In this document: positions 43,080-56,600 of the stretch, one piece after another
Layout of the letters: the number at the start of each line of letters is the position of its first letter
Numbering within the stretch: position 1 is the first letter of the stretch
From: Numida meleagris
Taxonomy: Eukaryota > Chordata > Aves > Galliformes > Numididae
Reading direction: 5' to 3'
DNA length: 64,000 nt
NCBI RefSeq assembly: GCF_002078875.1
Contig: NC_034424.1
Location: 9,209,326 to 9,273,325 of the forward strand
Position numbers and translations under genes: made by a program
The notes under the pieces: model-generated
The model's database searches: none
Seen by the model: the letters and a program-made list of their open reading frames with translations, nothing else
Told to the model about the DNA's origin: nothing

Positions 43080-46000
43080 GCGCGCTCATCCCGGGTCGGA
43101 GCGGGTACGGATGGGGCAGCCGGGAGCTCGGCTGGGCTCTGAACGCATCTTCTTTTGTAAACCAAGGCGTCCTGTTACCCCTTTGCCTTTGTTTGAACTT
43201 ATTTTGCTTTGTTTGACCGTATTTAAATTGGATTTGATGCTGCTTTTACTGTAGGGTAGGACTTGTTCAATGGGTCGTGGGAAAAGGTTTGAGGCTTTCA
43301 AAGAAAATGAAAGAACAAATAAAGGACAAAAAGGGGGAAACCCAAACTTTTCAAGTTAGATCTTCTGAAGAATCTACAATTATAAGAGAAAACACAAACC
43401 TACTTCAAATTGCTGAGATGTTAATGTAATTGTATGGTGAGAGAGAAACGAGAGATGCCCATTCCTACAGCTGGTGCAGCCCTGCTGAGAGTGGAAGTCG
43501 GTGACATTATTTCAGTGTCCTCTGAGCACACTGCCCCAGAGCTCCGCCTTCGCTTTTCTGCTCCTCCGGGTGACCCAGGGCGTGGAACGGCCCAATGTGT
43601 CCACAGGCAGGAACCTGCAGCAGCTCCTCAGGAAAGGGCTCATTTCAAAGCAGTGCAGACACATAGTGAGATTTTTCAAAAGTTTGCCACATATCTCATA
43701 TGCATTCTGGAAGTATACCTACTTGAAATTAAAACAGTTACATGAAGCCCTCTCTCTCTGTGCAACACCGCAAGAACTGACGTAGTGCGTTGGGTTCTTG
43801 CCTAAAGGGAATGTTCCCTGAGCACTTTACCAAATGTCTTCCTTCTCGAGGTCCCGCATCCTCAGGGCACAGCATCCTGAGTACGTGGCACTGCTGAGAG
43901 GGGCAGGTCTTCCCATCCAGTAGGAGCAGTGGTTCCTGCAACAGGAGCGCATCAGACATCTTGCAGGCTCCTCTGAACAGGACCCAGTTAGCAGCTGGCC
44001 TAAAAATGAGAGTACAGCCCCACATGTCTGGACCAAATCTGCATGTCTGCAGCGTCTCTCCGAATTATTTAAAAATGAACGTTCCCATCCATGTGCTGTT
44101 CAGATGAAGGGGTGGGTGGGCAAAGCTATTGTACAACATCTGTTTTTCCCTCCAGTGTTCCAGGGATGATTCTTTTGGCACAGGCTGATTCAGATGGTGT
44201 CCCACGCATGGATTCTTTGCCTCTGTGTGGTGTGGGCCGCAGATAAGGTTTGCTGCCTGGTTTGAGGTGGTGCGCTGTATACTGAAAGCACTGATTCCTA
44301 CAGACTGCAGAAGACCACCTTGAAGATGAGCACACAAAGAACCTGCAGTCTGCGCTCTCTTCTTTCCCTTCTCTCAACCCTTGGGTAACTTAAATTCCCA
44401 TTTTTCTGTACACTAGTACACCGGTTTGGCTGGGAAACTGTCTGAGAGAAGGAATATGCTGCTGCCAGATGCTCTTTTTTAAATTCTAACACAGTTGTTT
44501 TTCTCTTCACTTGATAAAGTTAAAATAAATAGTCTCTGGGGTGAATTACAGGCATCAAAATTGGATTGGCATACAAACTATGGAGCAGTTGGTGGTTGGG
44601 AGTCTGGGGAAAAAGAAACAGCAGGTTTTAGCTAGAGGGGACAACAGCTTTATTTCCCTCTTGGTCCTTGACAACCAAGCAGATGTCCTACAATTATTGT
44701 TTTACCTTCTAGTAATGCAGTGTCTTTTCCTATCCTCCCAGGTATGCGGCTGGTTCTCCTGCAGATGTGCAGGAAGGGCTCTTCCCTCATTCAAAGCTGT
44801 CTTGGTGCACCACGAGCTCCATCTATTGCTGGTTAACGCTGGCTGAGATTCAGATAAACACTTGTTTCTTTCTCTCAGCCTGACTCGATACCTGTTTCCA
44901 GTCCCACATATGTAGGTACACATATGTGTGGTCTTAAGAATGTTTTCTGAACATCTTGCATAGGCTTTTTCATACCTGTTGTCTTGCAGACTTTGCTTCT
45001 GGTTTGATGCCCTTCACTGTATACACAGATGACTTGCGTGAGTTTTCTACAGTCCTCCAGAGACCTCCTCCAGGCAGCAGAATGTCTGATTCCCTCATGC
45101 TTAATGCCTGCAGAACTCATGGGAGGCTGTACTGGGTCCCTGCACCAGCCAACCCTGTGTGTGGCTGTGGCCAGAGGCAATGCACATTGTCCAGAAGCTG
45201 AAAACACACAGTGCTGTTGGGCTCGAACCCTCACCATGGCCGTCGCACACATATTGCAGCAAATACATCCACGAGTTCCCCAGAGAACCAGCAGTGACTG
45301 TCATGTCCCAAGGTGAACTTGTGTTAGGAGTGGAGCCAGGTAGAGATAATCACTGAACTGGAGAATAACTGCACCATGTGTCTCTCCTGCTCAAAATCAC
45401 TCTAATTTCCAACATCTTGCCTCAACCACGATCTGTTAACAATCCACAGGCCAAGAATCTGTCAGAGGAATTTAAATACAATTCTGACAGATCAGAACAA
45501 GAGAGACTAAAACTTTACCAACCTGTGGCTTTCTTCTAAGGCTAATCAAGGAAGCACTCACCCAGGTTGGGACAGAAGGTGGTCTGTGATGAATTTCTGT
45601 TGTGTAACTTCTTGTTTCTGAAAGGAAGAGATCTATTGGAGGTGTTCAGACTCACAGGAAATAGAGAGTTGACCTAATCCCAGAGGGTTTATTTACTAAA
45701 AACTGAAAGAAGAGATTGAAACTGGGAGAGTGGCACAGTCAAGGGGTGATGCACTGAAATATGGAGTGAGTTTCCAAGATCTTCTGAAAAAAAAACCAAT
45801 TTTCTGTAGAGGGAAGAGGAGCTGGCAGAGATACAGAAGCAGAAGTAGACCATCCCCCTCTGCAAGGGGGACAAGGGAAGTGCATGGGGAGCCCTTTGCT
45901 TGCTGTTAGCTAGATGCTGTAGGATGCTAGAGAGGAAAGTCCAATGCTTATCTTAAGGTATTTTCTAGAATTATGGTACTCAGATCATTGTGCTGTCTAT

Positions 46001-49000
46001 CACTTGTCAATACTGTTTAGGACAAGTGCCTGAAATTCTCATGTTCTGTTGACAATTGCACGAGTCCTTCTGTTAGTAGTGTCGGAGTAAGTTTTCAGCT
46101 TTATTTAGGCTCTGGCAGAACAAACTGGCAAAACTACACAATTGGGAAGGAGGAAGAGAGCTTCAGCTCTGAAGAGCCCCTGTGCAGGGAGATGCAGGAC
46201 CCTCCGCCCAGCCTGGGGGCTCCAGGGACGTGCGGTGGCCATGGGGCTCCCTGCATCCCCAGTGCTGCCCCCGCCTCACGCACTGCCTGCTGCCACGGGT
46301 CTCCCAGCACCAGTTCTTGGATGCATGCATTAATGTTGCACCCGGGATTAAGAAGGAGAGGATGGGTCAGAGCAGAAAGAAGGGGAAACTTCCTCCCAGC
46401 TGCATGTGCCAGTCAGTCCAAAGCACTGCTCCAAAACTGCAGAGAAACCTGCAGCTCAACCGGACACAAAATGCTTCCTCTTTCTCAACATCTGCATTCC
46501 TGTAAGTTGACGTAGAGCTGCTTATGGCAGTTGTTTGTAGACCCTCCCTTCTGTCTTGTGCCTGAGATGAGTAGCTGCAGTGTAAAGGTGCTTTCTCTAT
46601 GGCCAAGTTCCTGCAGCAAAACCCTGGGCCATCTGCTTAGCGGTGTGCTGCGTGATAGCTGGAGCTCTGGTGTTGCACAACAGTCGTGTATGGAAAGCTT
46701 TAGTCTTTAATGTGAAAAATGGGAAAGACAGATGCAATCTGTGTCTAACATCATTCTCACGGTTATTCCTCTCATCTGGCAGGAGCTCTCCTGCTGCTGC
46801 CTTCCCTCTGTGTGAGCAGCAGGGCCCCTGGTGCAGAAAGCAGGTGCGGGGTCCCTGTCCCTGGGTCTCAGGGATGTCAGATATCAGCTAGACCTAGGGG
46901 ACATTTGTGAACCTGAGCTCATGCACGTTGCCCAGCCCCACTGCTTCAGAATGGACCTCACAGGAGCAGTATTTTAAAAAGTTTTTGCTAAATGTGATTA
47001 CAGGTTAAAGAAGATCCATAGCAGGCGTCTGGTGAAACCAGCAAAGTACTTTCATGAGAAGACTATGGAAAAAGGTTATCAGAGAGATTTAGTGTTTCAC
47101 AAAGGATCAGGACCAAACGCCCTGCCTTGGTGGTAGGAGGATGGGAGATTTAGGAGCAGTTAGCAGCTTGGGCAAAAAACAAAGATGAATAATAACGGCA
47201 GGTCCTATTTTTTCCATTAGAAGTTCCTAGGCTACACAGATTTGTTGTAAATGATGACACTGAATAACAAGCCTTGCCCAAGCTCTGCTGAAAAGCTCTC
47301 TAACATCAGCAGCCGATGCCCTCCTGTGCGGGGACACAATTGAGTCTGCTCCTCCAGACAATGCACCTGTCACTGGAAAACAGAGAGCTGGCAATTAGCA
47401 GGGGAGGCTCTGCGCTGTGCTTTCATCCCAGACAATGAGAAGGGCCTGGAAGAGCACGATTAAGGCTGGCATGTCCACAAGAGATTGTTGAAACAATCCT
47501 CACTGAGACTTCTGGGCATTTGAAAACACAAAAACAACAAAAATACCCGGTTAAATCTAACTCTACAGGCAAGTCTAGAAAGCAAAATAGCACTGGAACT
47601 GGATCATTTGCTTTGGAAATACAGCTCTGAGGTTGTGCAGGAAAGACTTTCTCCTCAACGGAGAGATCTTGTAGTTATCAGTGGTGTATCACAGGAAATG
47701 AGCAGCACAGGGGATTCAGCACATGCAGCTGCAGCGGGAGCTGTGCGCTGCTTAACCAGGGCTGGGCGAAGCATCGCCATCCGGGGAGGGCATGGGGAGC
47801 AGCCCTCTAGCCAGCTCATGCAAGTGCTGAGCCCTGGGCAGGGCTCCATACTTGGCCCTCTGAACGTTTAAAACTCTCCCAAAAGATGAAGTCTGCAGAG
47901 GCCCTGAAAGCTGTGCAGCCACCAAAATAGTGTCAGCTACATCTTGTGACCAGTTCTGAAACTGGAAGCTGCCCAGCTCAGCCTTTTAGAGCTCTGCCAG
48001 AACAGACAGGATTGGTCAGCAAGTCTCAAACTTTTTCTGTTGGTGGAGGAATTCTTCCAGCTCTTAGGCACCAGAAAAGTCACAGAGGTAAATTAGGAAA
48101 ATCTCCTTGCTACCAGCTCTGTCTTCTCAGGTATATGATTCACGATTGCTGCACGCTACGAAGTAATTCCCACCGTGGGACTTCAGTTACACGTGTCCAG
48201 CTGCATCTCAGCAGCGCAAAGGGTGCAGAACAGGCAAGGGCGGCACAGATATTCCGCCCAGAGCTCTCACACAGCTTCCTATTGCAAGCAGCTCAGGTGC
48301 GACCTGTGCGCTGAGGGCAGGCCGGTGCTGGCAGCGGGGCACTGAGGCTGCAGGGAGAATTGTGTGTTTTGCTGTGTGAGGGAGTGCGCCGGTGCAGACA
48401 GGCTCCTGAGACCTACGTGCCTGGGTCACTCTGTCCCCTTGGGCAGATGGGGCTCTTCCTGCCTCTGAACTCGTGCCCTCTCCCCTCACTTCAAGCGGTG
48501 TGTATCCCTGACATGCCAGGCTCTCGATGTGAAGCTTGTAGCATCAGGAAGTTTGGTCAGCCCTGATGTGACAGACTTGGAAGGAGAGTGGGAGAGAAAA
48601 TAGAAGTAGACAAATAATGGGATTGTCACACATGTCGGTGTCTGGCCATGAAACCAAGTCACTGTAGACCTTTACTGTACATAATAAAGAAGCTTGTGTG
48701 GAAACTGGAAGAATTAGCTGGAACAGGCATGCTCGTGCCTTCTGCAGAGCCGTGAATGTGAAATTACATCCACAATCCAAAGTCCAAACAGCAAGTTGTG
48801 CATTTGCAGCCTGCTGCTTGGCTGTGTAACTACAGACCAGGCTTTGGGGTGATGTGTGCAAGGATGCTGAGTGGTGATACTATGTCTTCATCCAGAGGAG
48901 GTGAACGAATTGTGTAGATTTTTGCAGACACTGATGCTTCCAATAGCTCAGTCCATGTGAGAGTTAATGTTCACAAGCAAGCAAGTTAGTGGCTTGCTCT

Positions 49001-49585
49001 GAGTGAGATGGGATGTCCTGGGCTGAGGTGTCCCTGCCAGCCGGAGCAGCAGGAAGTCGTGCCATGAGTGGATCACTGCAATGCAGATTTCCAAATACTG
49101 ATTAATTGCTTGCTGGATACTGAGGGTCTTTCTTCAGGAGAGCTGACCTGGAGGTGCTGCAGGAGCACAGCCAGGCGCCGTGGGCCTTCCACCAGTGGGG
49201 GAAGCAGGACAGCCAGCCCACAGGGGCGTGGGAAGGACAGAAGAGTCTGTTTCAGGGATATGTCAAATATTCAAGCTGAGAACACGCTCAGAAATCCATT
49301 AGTCGTCTTGCTGTTGCAATGGTAGATGGTCCATTCTCAGCCTTAAATCTGCCACAGACTTTAATTTGTGGACGTTACAAACTGCCAACTTGCAATGCTT
49401 TATGCTAGGGTGGATGGCATTTAGTGAAAGCTTTGTTAGTGAAACTGAAAAGCAGAAGTATTTGCGGCCTGTAAAAGCAGTCTGGAGTTTTAATTTTGGC
49501 ATGTGAGAGACATCTGGGCTCTGTACTTACCAAGAAAGTGTCTGAATTTGAGGAAGCAGAAGGTTTTCCTCTTTGAATTTTGGGT
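43080..49585. other. Intergenic region
   Basis: 6.5 kb between the PSMB7 promoter and the CR1 fragment at 49.59 kb. ORFs are all under 130 codons, overlap on both strands and show no domain I recognise. No RNA gene is seen. Confidence 0.65.
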
Positions 49586-49589
49586 GGTC

Positions 49590-49665
49590 CTGTATGGAGC
49601 CAGGGGTTGGACTCAATGATCCTCGTGGGTCCCTTCCCACTCAGATATTCCATGATTCTACTCTT
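49590..49665 (+). repeat. CR1 LINE 3' end fragment
   Basis: GGGTTGGACTCAATGATCCT, then CGTGGGTCCCTTCCCACTCA, and then a terminal ATTCCATGATTCTA follow the sense 3' end of chicken-type CR1, which ends in short ATTCTATG repeats. It is 5'-truncated, as is usual for the family. Confidence 0.8.
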
Positions 49666-51940
49666 CTAAGGTTCAAATCCTTGCCTGTGTACTCACAAAC
49701 AGCACAAATGTCCCCTTTCAAGTACTCAGTGTATGCCGAAAGAGAAGAAGCAACTGCTTCACTTTCCTTTTTGAATAATAAATAGTGAGACAGGTCAAGA
49801 TGGTTTGTTAGGATGGAGAGTGTTGTTTCAGGTCCTCCAAAGCCCCGTGGCAAGTGCCCCTTGCAGAAGCAAAGGGAAATCTCCATATGCAGATAAATGA
49901 GGATACCAAGGAATCTTTGAATTGCAGAATTGAACTGTAGCATTCATTTCAGTGTGAGACATCAGCACAAACAGCAGGTTGGGAAATTTTCAGATGTGTG
50001 AAACTAAAATAATTAGTGGGCAGGAGGTAGGTCTGAATCTTCTCTCCTAATACCTCCTAAGTCAGCACTTGACAAGCCCTGTCTCTAGTGAATCTAATTC
50101 AAACAAAATTTGGGATGCAATAAACTCAGCGAGGAGGAGCTGGGTCTGAGAGGTGACGAGTTTTGTGCAGTAAAAAGTGGGGGAGAATAACATCTACAGC
50201 TGGGCTAGGGAGATGTTGTTCTGAAGGATAACTCTGCAAGGGACAGGCCTGCAGCATGATCTAGTGATCTTTGACACACACATCACTCTGTTCCATTTTT
50301 CAATACATCTTATTTAGACACGTGGCTTTCTACTCCACTTGGCAACTATTTGATTTATAAAGATTAACGTGTTGCTAGCCCATGTGCTGGAAAGCTCTTC
50401 CATGGGTTGTGTGAAAGTTGTGCCTTGAGGGAGGCAGACCAGGGTTTCCTAGGTTTCCTAGCTGGTAAGGATAACACTTCCTAAAATGCACCTGAGCTGA
50501 TTTTTTTAATTGACTACATGTAAACAGAATTGCAACCTATTTATAAATAAGCTAACCCAGAGTGACAGCATCACCCAAACAGCACAGCACATTTTGCCCT
50601 TTGCTCATCTGCTTATTAAAGAGATTTGCAGGCATTAAAAGTACACTGGGATTTCACCACCTTACTCTTCTGAGGTCACACCTCTACTGGCCAAGGTCTT
50701 GTTGCACTGGATGGACATCTCTTAACACTAAGAACTTTGTTATTTCTAATTGATTTTGAGATGTATGGAATGAAGGCTGACTTTAGGAACTGCAAATGCC
50801 TTAAGGAGACAGCTGACTGTCTTGAGTATTTGCTTTGTGTGAATTAGTACAGATACAATGATGAATTACCAGAACTGGCGGTGATGACTCCGCTGCCATG
50901 GCAGGAAGCAAACAGACTGCAGAGCCAGCATGCGTGTGTGGCTGCAGGACAGCCTCTGGGAACAGAGGCATCCAGAGGAAGTTTCCAGGAGCCCAGACCT
51001 GGGATCCCACTTTCTGGACTTGCCTGGGAGCCTGAGCTTCGGGGCCCTACAGGGCAGGTGTGGCTTCAGGTGAAAGGACAGTGAGGTGCCAGGTACCAGC
51101 TTCCATGTGGTTGGGGCTGCTGCTCTTCCTTTGCAATGCCTGCAAAGCGTTCTCAGCAAAGCCTGCTGGAGCCAACCTCGATTCCTTCCAAAGCACAGAA
51201 GTCTGATTTGAAAGTCCAGTGTGTGATTATAGGAATCGGTTCAAATTTAAACCTAAAGAACGTGTGCAGATGAGGTTATAAACTCAGGCGGCATTCACTG
51301 AACACTGGAAACTTTTCTTCACCTCTCTGCACACGCACAGAGGATGCTTTCTGTAGTAAAGAGGCATGAGGCTGGAGGCTGTGGTCTGGATTCTAGTTGT
51401 AACTTTATCAGGGAACTACAGTTAACGCCACTGCAAAAAGTGGGTTCATTCAGTCTGAAGCACGGGCATAAAGAAGGCAGTTTGCTATCTGCTGGGTAAC
51501 TAACTCTTATTAAACCTTACCTAGCTGTGAGTTTGAAAAACACTTTGCACTTTTTCATCTGAAGGTCCTCGGTCTCGACTTGGACGCTGCCCGTCCCCTT
51601 CGCTCCCTCCATCACCGAGCTGTGTTGGCAGAGCTGCCGGGCGCTGCAGAGCCCCTCGGTGCAGCCCTGGGCGCTGTGAGCCGGCTGCGTGCGCCAGGGC
51701 CGCTTCCCAACTGGCGGCGGTGACTAAGCGGCCCCGAGCAGCTGCCTCAAAGGTCCATTCTTCTGTGAGATTTATTGCGGCAAGCAGAGGCGCTGGGATG
51801 TGATAATTGCCTTCATTCCCGGACGAAGACCCTGAAGAACAAAAGCCAGTTGCCCGTGAATCCATGGTGTGATTCAAGCATTCGCAGAGAGGGAGGAGTG
51901 GGAACTGTGCGTCTGTTGCTGTAGCAAAAGTGAATGGGCA
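49666..51940. other. Intergenic region
   Basis: No gene is recognised. From about 51.55 kb CpG density rises. A minus-strand frame of 118 codons (51521-51877) has no recognisable homology. Confidence 0.6.
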
Positions 51941-51949
51941 TTAATCAAA

Positions 51950-52820
51950 AGGGCAGCTCGGCCCTGCGAGGCGGCTGCAACGCTGCCCATGGCGGTGCCC
52001 GTGGTCCTCCAGCCCTCGCGGGCTCGGCGCTGGCCTGCCCCGGCCCTGGGGCTGCTGCGGGCCCGGCACTGAGGGGATGCCAGCGACGTGAAGCTGGGGG
52101 ACGTCACTCAAGGGCCGCGCCGACGGTGCCGCTGGAGCTCCTGCCTCTGTGAGCCTGCCCCGCTCCGCGCTGCTACTGGCTCTGCCCCACCGGTCATCCC
52201 TTCAGAGCCGATCTTCTTCACCCGGACCTCCTGAGCACGCTCCTGTTCGACACTCGCTGCTGTAAGGATCCCCGGTAATTCCCCACTGCCTGTTTTTTTT
52301 CCGCCAGGGCCAGGGTCCAGCTTTCCCGCAGTAGTCTTATCGGGGACTTCCACGGGGCGGTGACTGCCTGGAAAGAGCCCCCTCCAGCAAGCGAAGTAGG
52401 GGCACGGGGCGGCTCCGCTGCGGCGGGGGTCCGAGCCCAGCTCCGCCCGGGGCTCCGCATCGCCACCGCCATTCGGGCACCGGTGCGCGGCACGGGTGAG
52501 GCCGGAGGCTGGGCGCTCTGCGGGGCGGGCTGAGGGATGCGGGCTGCGGGCAGCGGGGTGCGGAGCGCGGAGCCCCCGCGGGGCAGAGCGGACCCCGCAG
52601 CAGCTGTGCGGTGAGGCCGAGCCCCGCTGCCCGCCCGGCTGCCGCCCCTTCCTCCTCGACGGCTCTGGCGGAGCTGCCTCCCTCACCCGCACGAATCGCT
52701 ACCAGCTCCCCCGCCCCCCGCTTATTTCTCTGCCCCCGCTCGAAACTTCCCCGGTAGCACCGTCGGGCGGGGAGCTGTGCTCTCTGCTCGTAAAGTCGCT
52801 GCTGAACTTAGGAAGACCCA
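51950..52820. promoter_or_regulatory. CpG island upstream of ADGRD2
   Basis: CpG-dense, GC-rich stretch with a CRE-like GGACGTCAC near 52099-52107 and donor-like GGGTGAGG / CGGTGAGG sites near 52494 and 52608. It lies 0.8 kb before the first inferred ADGRD2 coding exon and may hold its promoter and a non-coding first exon, or an unannotated transcript. No coding gene is recognised in it. Confidence 0.55.
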
Positions 52821-53583
52821 TTTGAGAACGCTGTTAGAGCGAGGGCTTCAGAACACATCTCCTTAGTCCCTTAGCAGCAAAGTGTTTTTACTGCAGTTTT
52901 ACTGTATACACAGTACAGTGAGAGTCCCACTGAGGGCAAAGAGATTACTCGCAGCTCGCGGTGTCACTGCTGAGAGACAGCTGTAGGACTTGTTTGCACT
53001 GAAGGCTGCATTGCCAGTTCCCATGTTTGTCTCTTTACATGCCCTTATCTACGCCCTTGCTGGCTCTACGCGGCCTTGCGCTCCAATTTCCGGAGCAGGA
53101 TGCCCAGTGCAGACGGGTGTCACACTGCAGAGGATGGGGCTGCAGGTCGGCAGGAGCTATGCTGGAGCTGTGTTCCTCGGACTTTAAAAGTGATGTGAAA
53201 AGCTACCCGTGAGTTGGCACTGCTTAACGATGTCATTTATGATGGCTCTTTTATGTAGTTAATGCAGATAAAGAGGTTAACTTGCCCGTCTATTGATATC
53301 ACACATCCATATATGTTTTATTGTTAATTACTCTGTATCCTGGAAACAGATGTTAGACTGATACCTTCCGTTCTTCAAGGAGAACTGAGGATTGTTTTGG
53401 TGGGATAACACCCAGGACACGTGCCTCAGAGAGCCGTTCTCTGGGTTTTAATTCCAGACTTTCCGAGGATAACGGCCCTGCTCCAAGGATTCTCTTTCTG
53501 CGGGATGCTTCTGCCTCTGCAGGGCAGCTCCGGTAACACCTTGTTTGCTCTTGCGAGGGCTGGAAGCTTACCAGCTGGTCAGC
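52821..53583. other. Region between CpG island and ADGRD2 exon 1
   Basis: 763 nt that may be 5' UTR or a first intron of ADGRD2. No motif decides between these. Confidence 0.5.
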
Positions 53584-53625
53584 ATGAGAGACTTGAGGCC
53601 CGACTCTTGGTTCCTCAGCTTTCTG
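53584..53625 (+). CDS. ADGRD2: ADGRD2 exon 1 (start, signal peptide)
   Basis: It encodes MRDLRPDSWFLSFL and leaves in phase 0 at a GTGAGT donor. There is an A at -3. It was chosen because it joins exon 2 in frame to give a hydrophobic leader. A different upstream start is possible. Confidence 0.55.
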
Positions 53626-56600
53626 GTGAGTTTTACAAAAATTTTAATAATGTGAATATTTGAGATAATGTCAGTGCTTTATGGGAGTGATACAGAACAG
53701 CCTCTCCAACAGGTCGGCAGTCTGTCCAGGAGCCTCTTTGCCTCTGCAGCCCTTGCTGAGAATCAGACTTCTAAGGGTGAGTGTTCTCATCAGAACTGCT
53801 ATGTTTTTACAAGCAATATTCAGCACAGAGTAACAATGCATTAAAAGTGTTCCACTGCAGAAGTGAAGGTAAAAAAACTTTCTGATTCCCTTTTTTGTGG
53901 CTAAGGTTACATTTGCACAGCCAACTGCGCTGCTTTCTGCCCATCACCGTGCATCCTGCAGGCTGGCTGTTGCTTCCCAAGGCACACACTCTACTCTGTG
54001 TTTTTTCTTCAGGTTTTGCTCCTGTCACGATAGAGACCTTGAGACACGTGTACGAATATGTGCCCACTGCTTTGGACTGGTGGCACGCAGATAGGTTCTG
54101 CGATCAGCGCTTTGCTCAGCTGCTTTTTCAGCCCCCAGGCAGTGAGCAATTGTCCTTCAGCAAACTGCTGCAGTCCCACCACGTCAGGGGTTCTGTCTGG
54201 CTGAACGAAAGGGATGGGGTCGTGCACAAACCAAAATGGAGACGTGAGTATAAGCGGGCTTGGACTATTTGGAGACGTGTTCACTGCTGGATATTTTTCA
54301 TCCTGGAAAATCTGACCGGAGACGTTGCCCATTGTTTCCTATTGTCACTGTGGTAACATGGAGGCCCTCCTGCCACAAGCTGGGACTGGCAGCATGAAAG
54401 GCACATCACACTAGCATGTCAGCTGCCCAGCCACTGCCAGGAATTTGCAATGCACTGCAACAAAAGGCAGCTGCAAGGGGGCTCATCTGCGCTGTCCTCC
54501 TCCACCGTCTCCCTGTAAACCAGGACTGGTTTTGCTTAGCCTCTCCATTTGTGACCTGCATGTCTGCAGAGCAACGATGCTAGAGACAGGATGAGGAGAA
54601 TGGGGCTCCCCAGCAGCAAGGCTCTACATGGCAGATACCTCAGAGGTCTTATTTGTCTGTTCTCTTGGTTGCTATAGCATGGGATGCTTGGGAACATGCT
54701 GTTAGTGCCAGATTAATTATTTGTAGTCCTGAATACACCTACATTTCTGGAAATCACACTTGCTGGGATAATTCAGCCTCAGCTTTCATGCCTTCGTGAA
54801 CCCCTACAGACTCAGGGGAAGCTGAAGCCTTGCTGCGTGAGTACAGATATCCTTGTGTGCAGGGGCCATGTGCTTGAGAGGGACCCAATTAAAATGATGG
54901 TTTTGTTGTAGTGGAAGATGAAGAAGAAGCATAGACAAATCTTGCTCATGTTAGCTGAAATTTCTCTTTCTAGGGAACCATATTGTGCCAGTCCTGGTGT
55001 TTGGAGACAAAACAGACACAAAATATGTGAAGGTGCTCTCTGACTTCCCAGCGCTGCCTGCTGTCACAGCCTGTGCCCACCTCCAGTGGGACACCAGGAC
55101 TCAGGAGATTGCTACTGTCTTCTCCTACGCTGTGCCAGATTTTATTAACGAATTCCAGCTCCGTGGCTTTGTCGATGAGGAAGGCTTTGTTAGATTTGCT
55201 CTCATTGTCCATGGGCACCATTCCCCATACCTGCCCGTGTTCCGTGCGGATGGACAGTGGCATCACTTCTGTGTGACCTGGCAGCAGGAAAATGGGACCT
55301 GGGCCATCTATGCTGATGGTAAAAGGAGGGCATCTGCCAGCGGTCTGTGCGCTGCGGGGCTGGCTGCCCCCCAGGCCATCTACGGCCAGGGCACTTTCAT
55401 AATTGGGCAGGATCAAGATTCCCTGGGGGGCACCTTCAAGGCAAAAGAGTCCTTCAGTGGAAACATCACAGACTTGCACATCTGGCAGAAAATCCTGAGC
55501 ATGGAGCAGATTGAGAATGTTCGGTCGTGCTGGATGGTAGAACAAGAGCTTGTATTTGGGTGGAGCTTGAATGCTCTGGAAGTTGAAAGCACTGTTGAGG
55601 AAGTGACTGCACAGTTTCTCTGCCCAGGTAAATCCTGCCTTCCTCTGCAGAAGGTCAGCAAGCAGGGATGGTCTGAGAGACAAATCCCATCCTCAGTGAG
55701 GGAGTTTTGTGCAGTTTGTGGAAAAGACCATCTCCTTTGGGAAGGAAAGTGCAAGGAGTTTCAGAGCTGGGATGAGCAATTTCCAAACTGTACTTAGAGC
55801 CATAATTGTCATGAAACCCATGGTCACTGAAAACCCCTGCAGTCACCCTAGCAAAAATAGCTGCTCTGATGCCCTGAGCTAATGGCACTCATTCTCTCTT
55901 CCATGAGAATTACAGTGACGATGTTTCTGGGGTTTGCACACCTAGTGCTTCCATGGTCTGCTGGGGGAGGGGTCTGTCTCTCAGCCAGATTTGTTTGGCA
56001 GTCCTGATAACACATGAGCTCGGGGCCTGGCATTGCCACTTCCTCCAATTTTTTCTGGATGTTAGAAGCACTTTGAGCCCAGTCCCTGCTGTGCTCCAAC
56101 TGAGCAGTAGGACTTGTTTCAGAGCAGTTCACAGCTTTTGTCTTCAACGAAGCTCATGGGCTGCTTACGGTAAACAAGATCTGCTTGGGCATGACGTGTC
56201 TCTGGGGAGTGGTGGGCCTTCTGTTTGTGTGTGTCTCCACAGGGCCTGTTGAGGAATGTCGAGTTTTTGAAGTTGGCAGCAGTGGATTCCGCCACACGTC
56301 TTGTTTGCAGTCTTTGCCTTTTATCTGTCGCTACAGAAAGGGTACAGCATCTGTTATTTATTCATTCACTGGTTCCACAGCATTCATTCCTGGGGGTCCA
56401 AGCTAGGGTCATAGGCAGCAGTGGGGAGGCCCAGTGTCGGCTCTAAAGAGACTGTGTGGAAGATGTGCCCTAGCAGTGAGTTTGCTTTGTTTGTATGTGC
56501 TCTGATGGGTCATATTGTTACTCTCTAGTGAAGCGGTCCTTATAGAGTTACATGGCTTCTGGATGCCCCACTGCAGGTCTTCCTAATCCCAGCATCTCCA

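Noticed and set aside
51521..51877. 118-codon minus-strand ORF upstream of ADGRD2
   Set aside because: No homology is recognised and there are no convincing splice or poly(A) signals. It probably reflects GC content.
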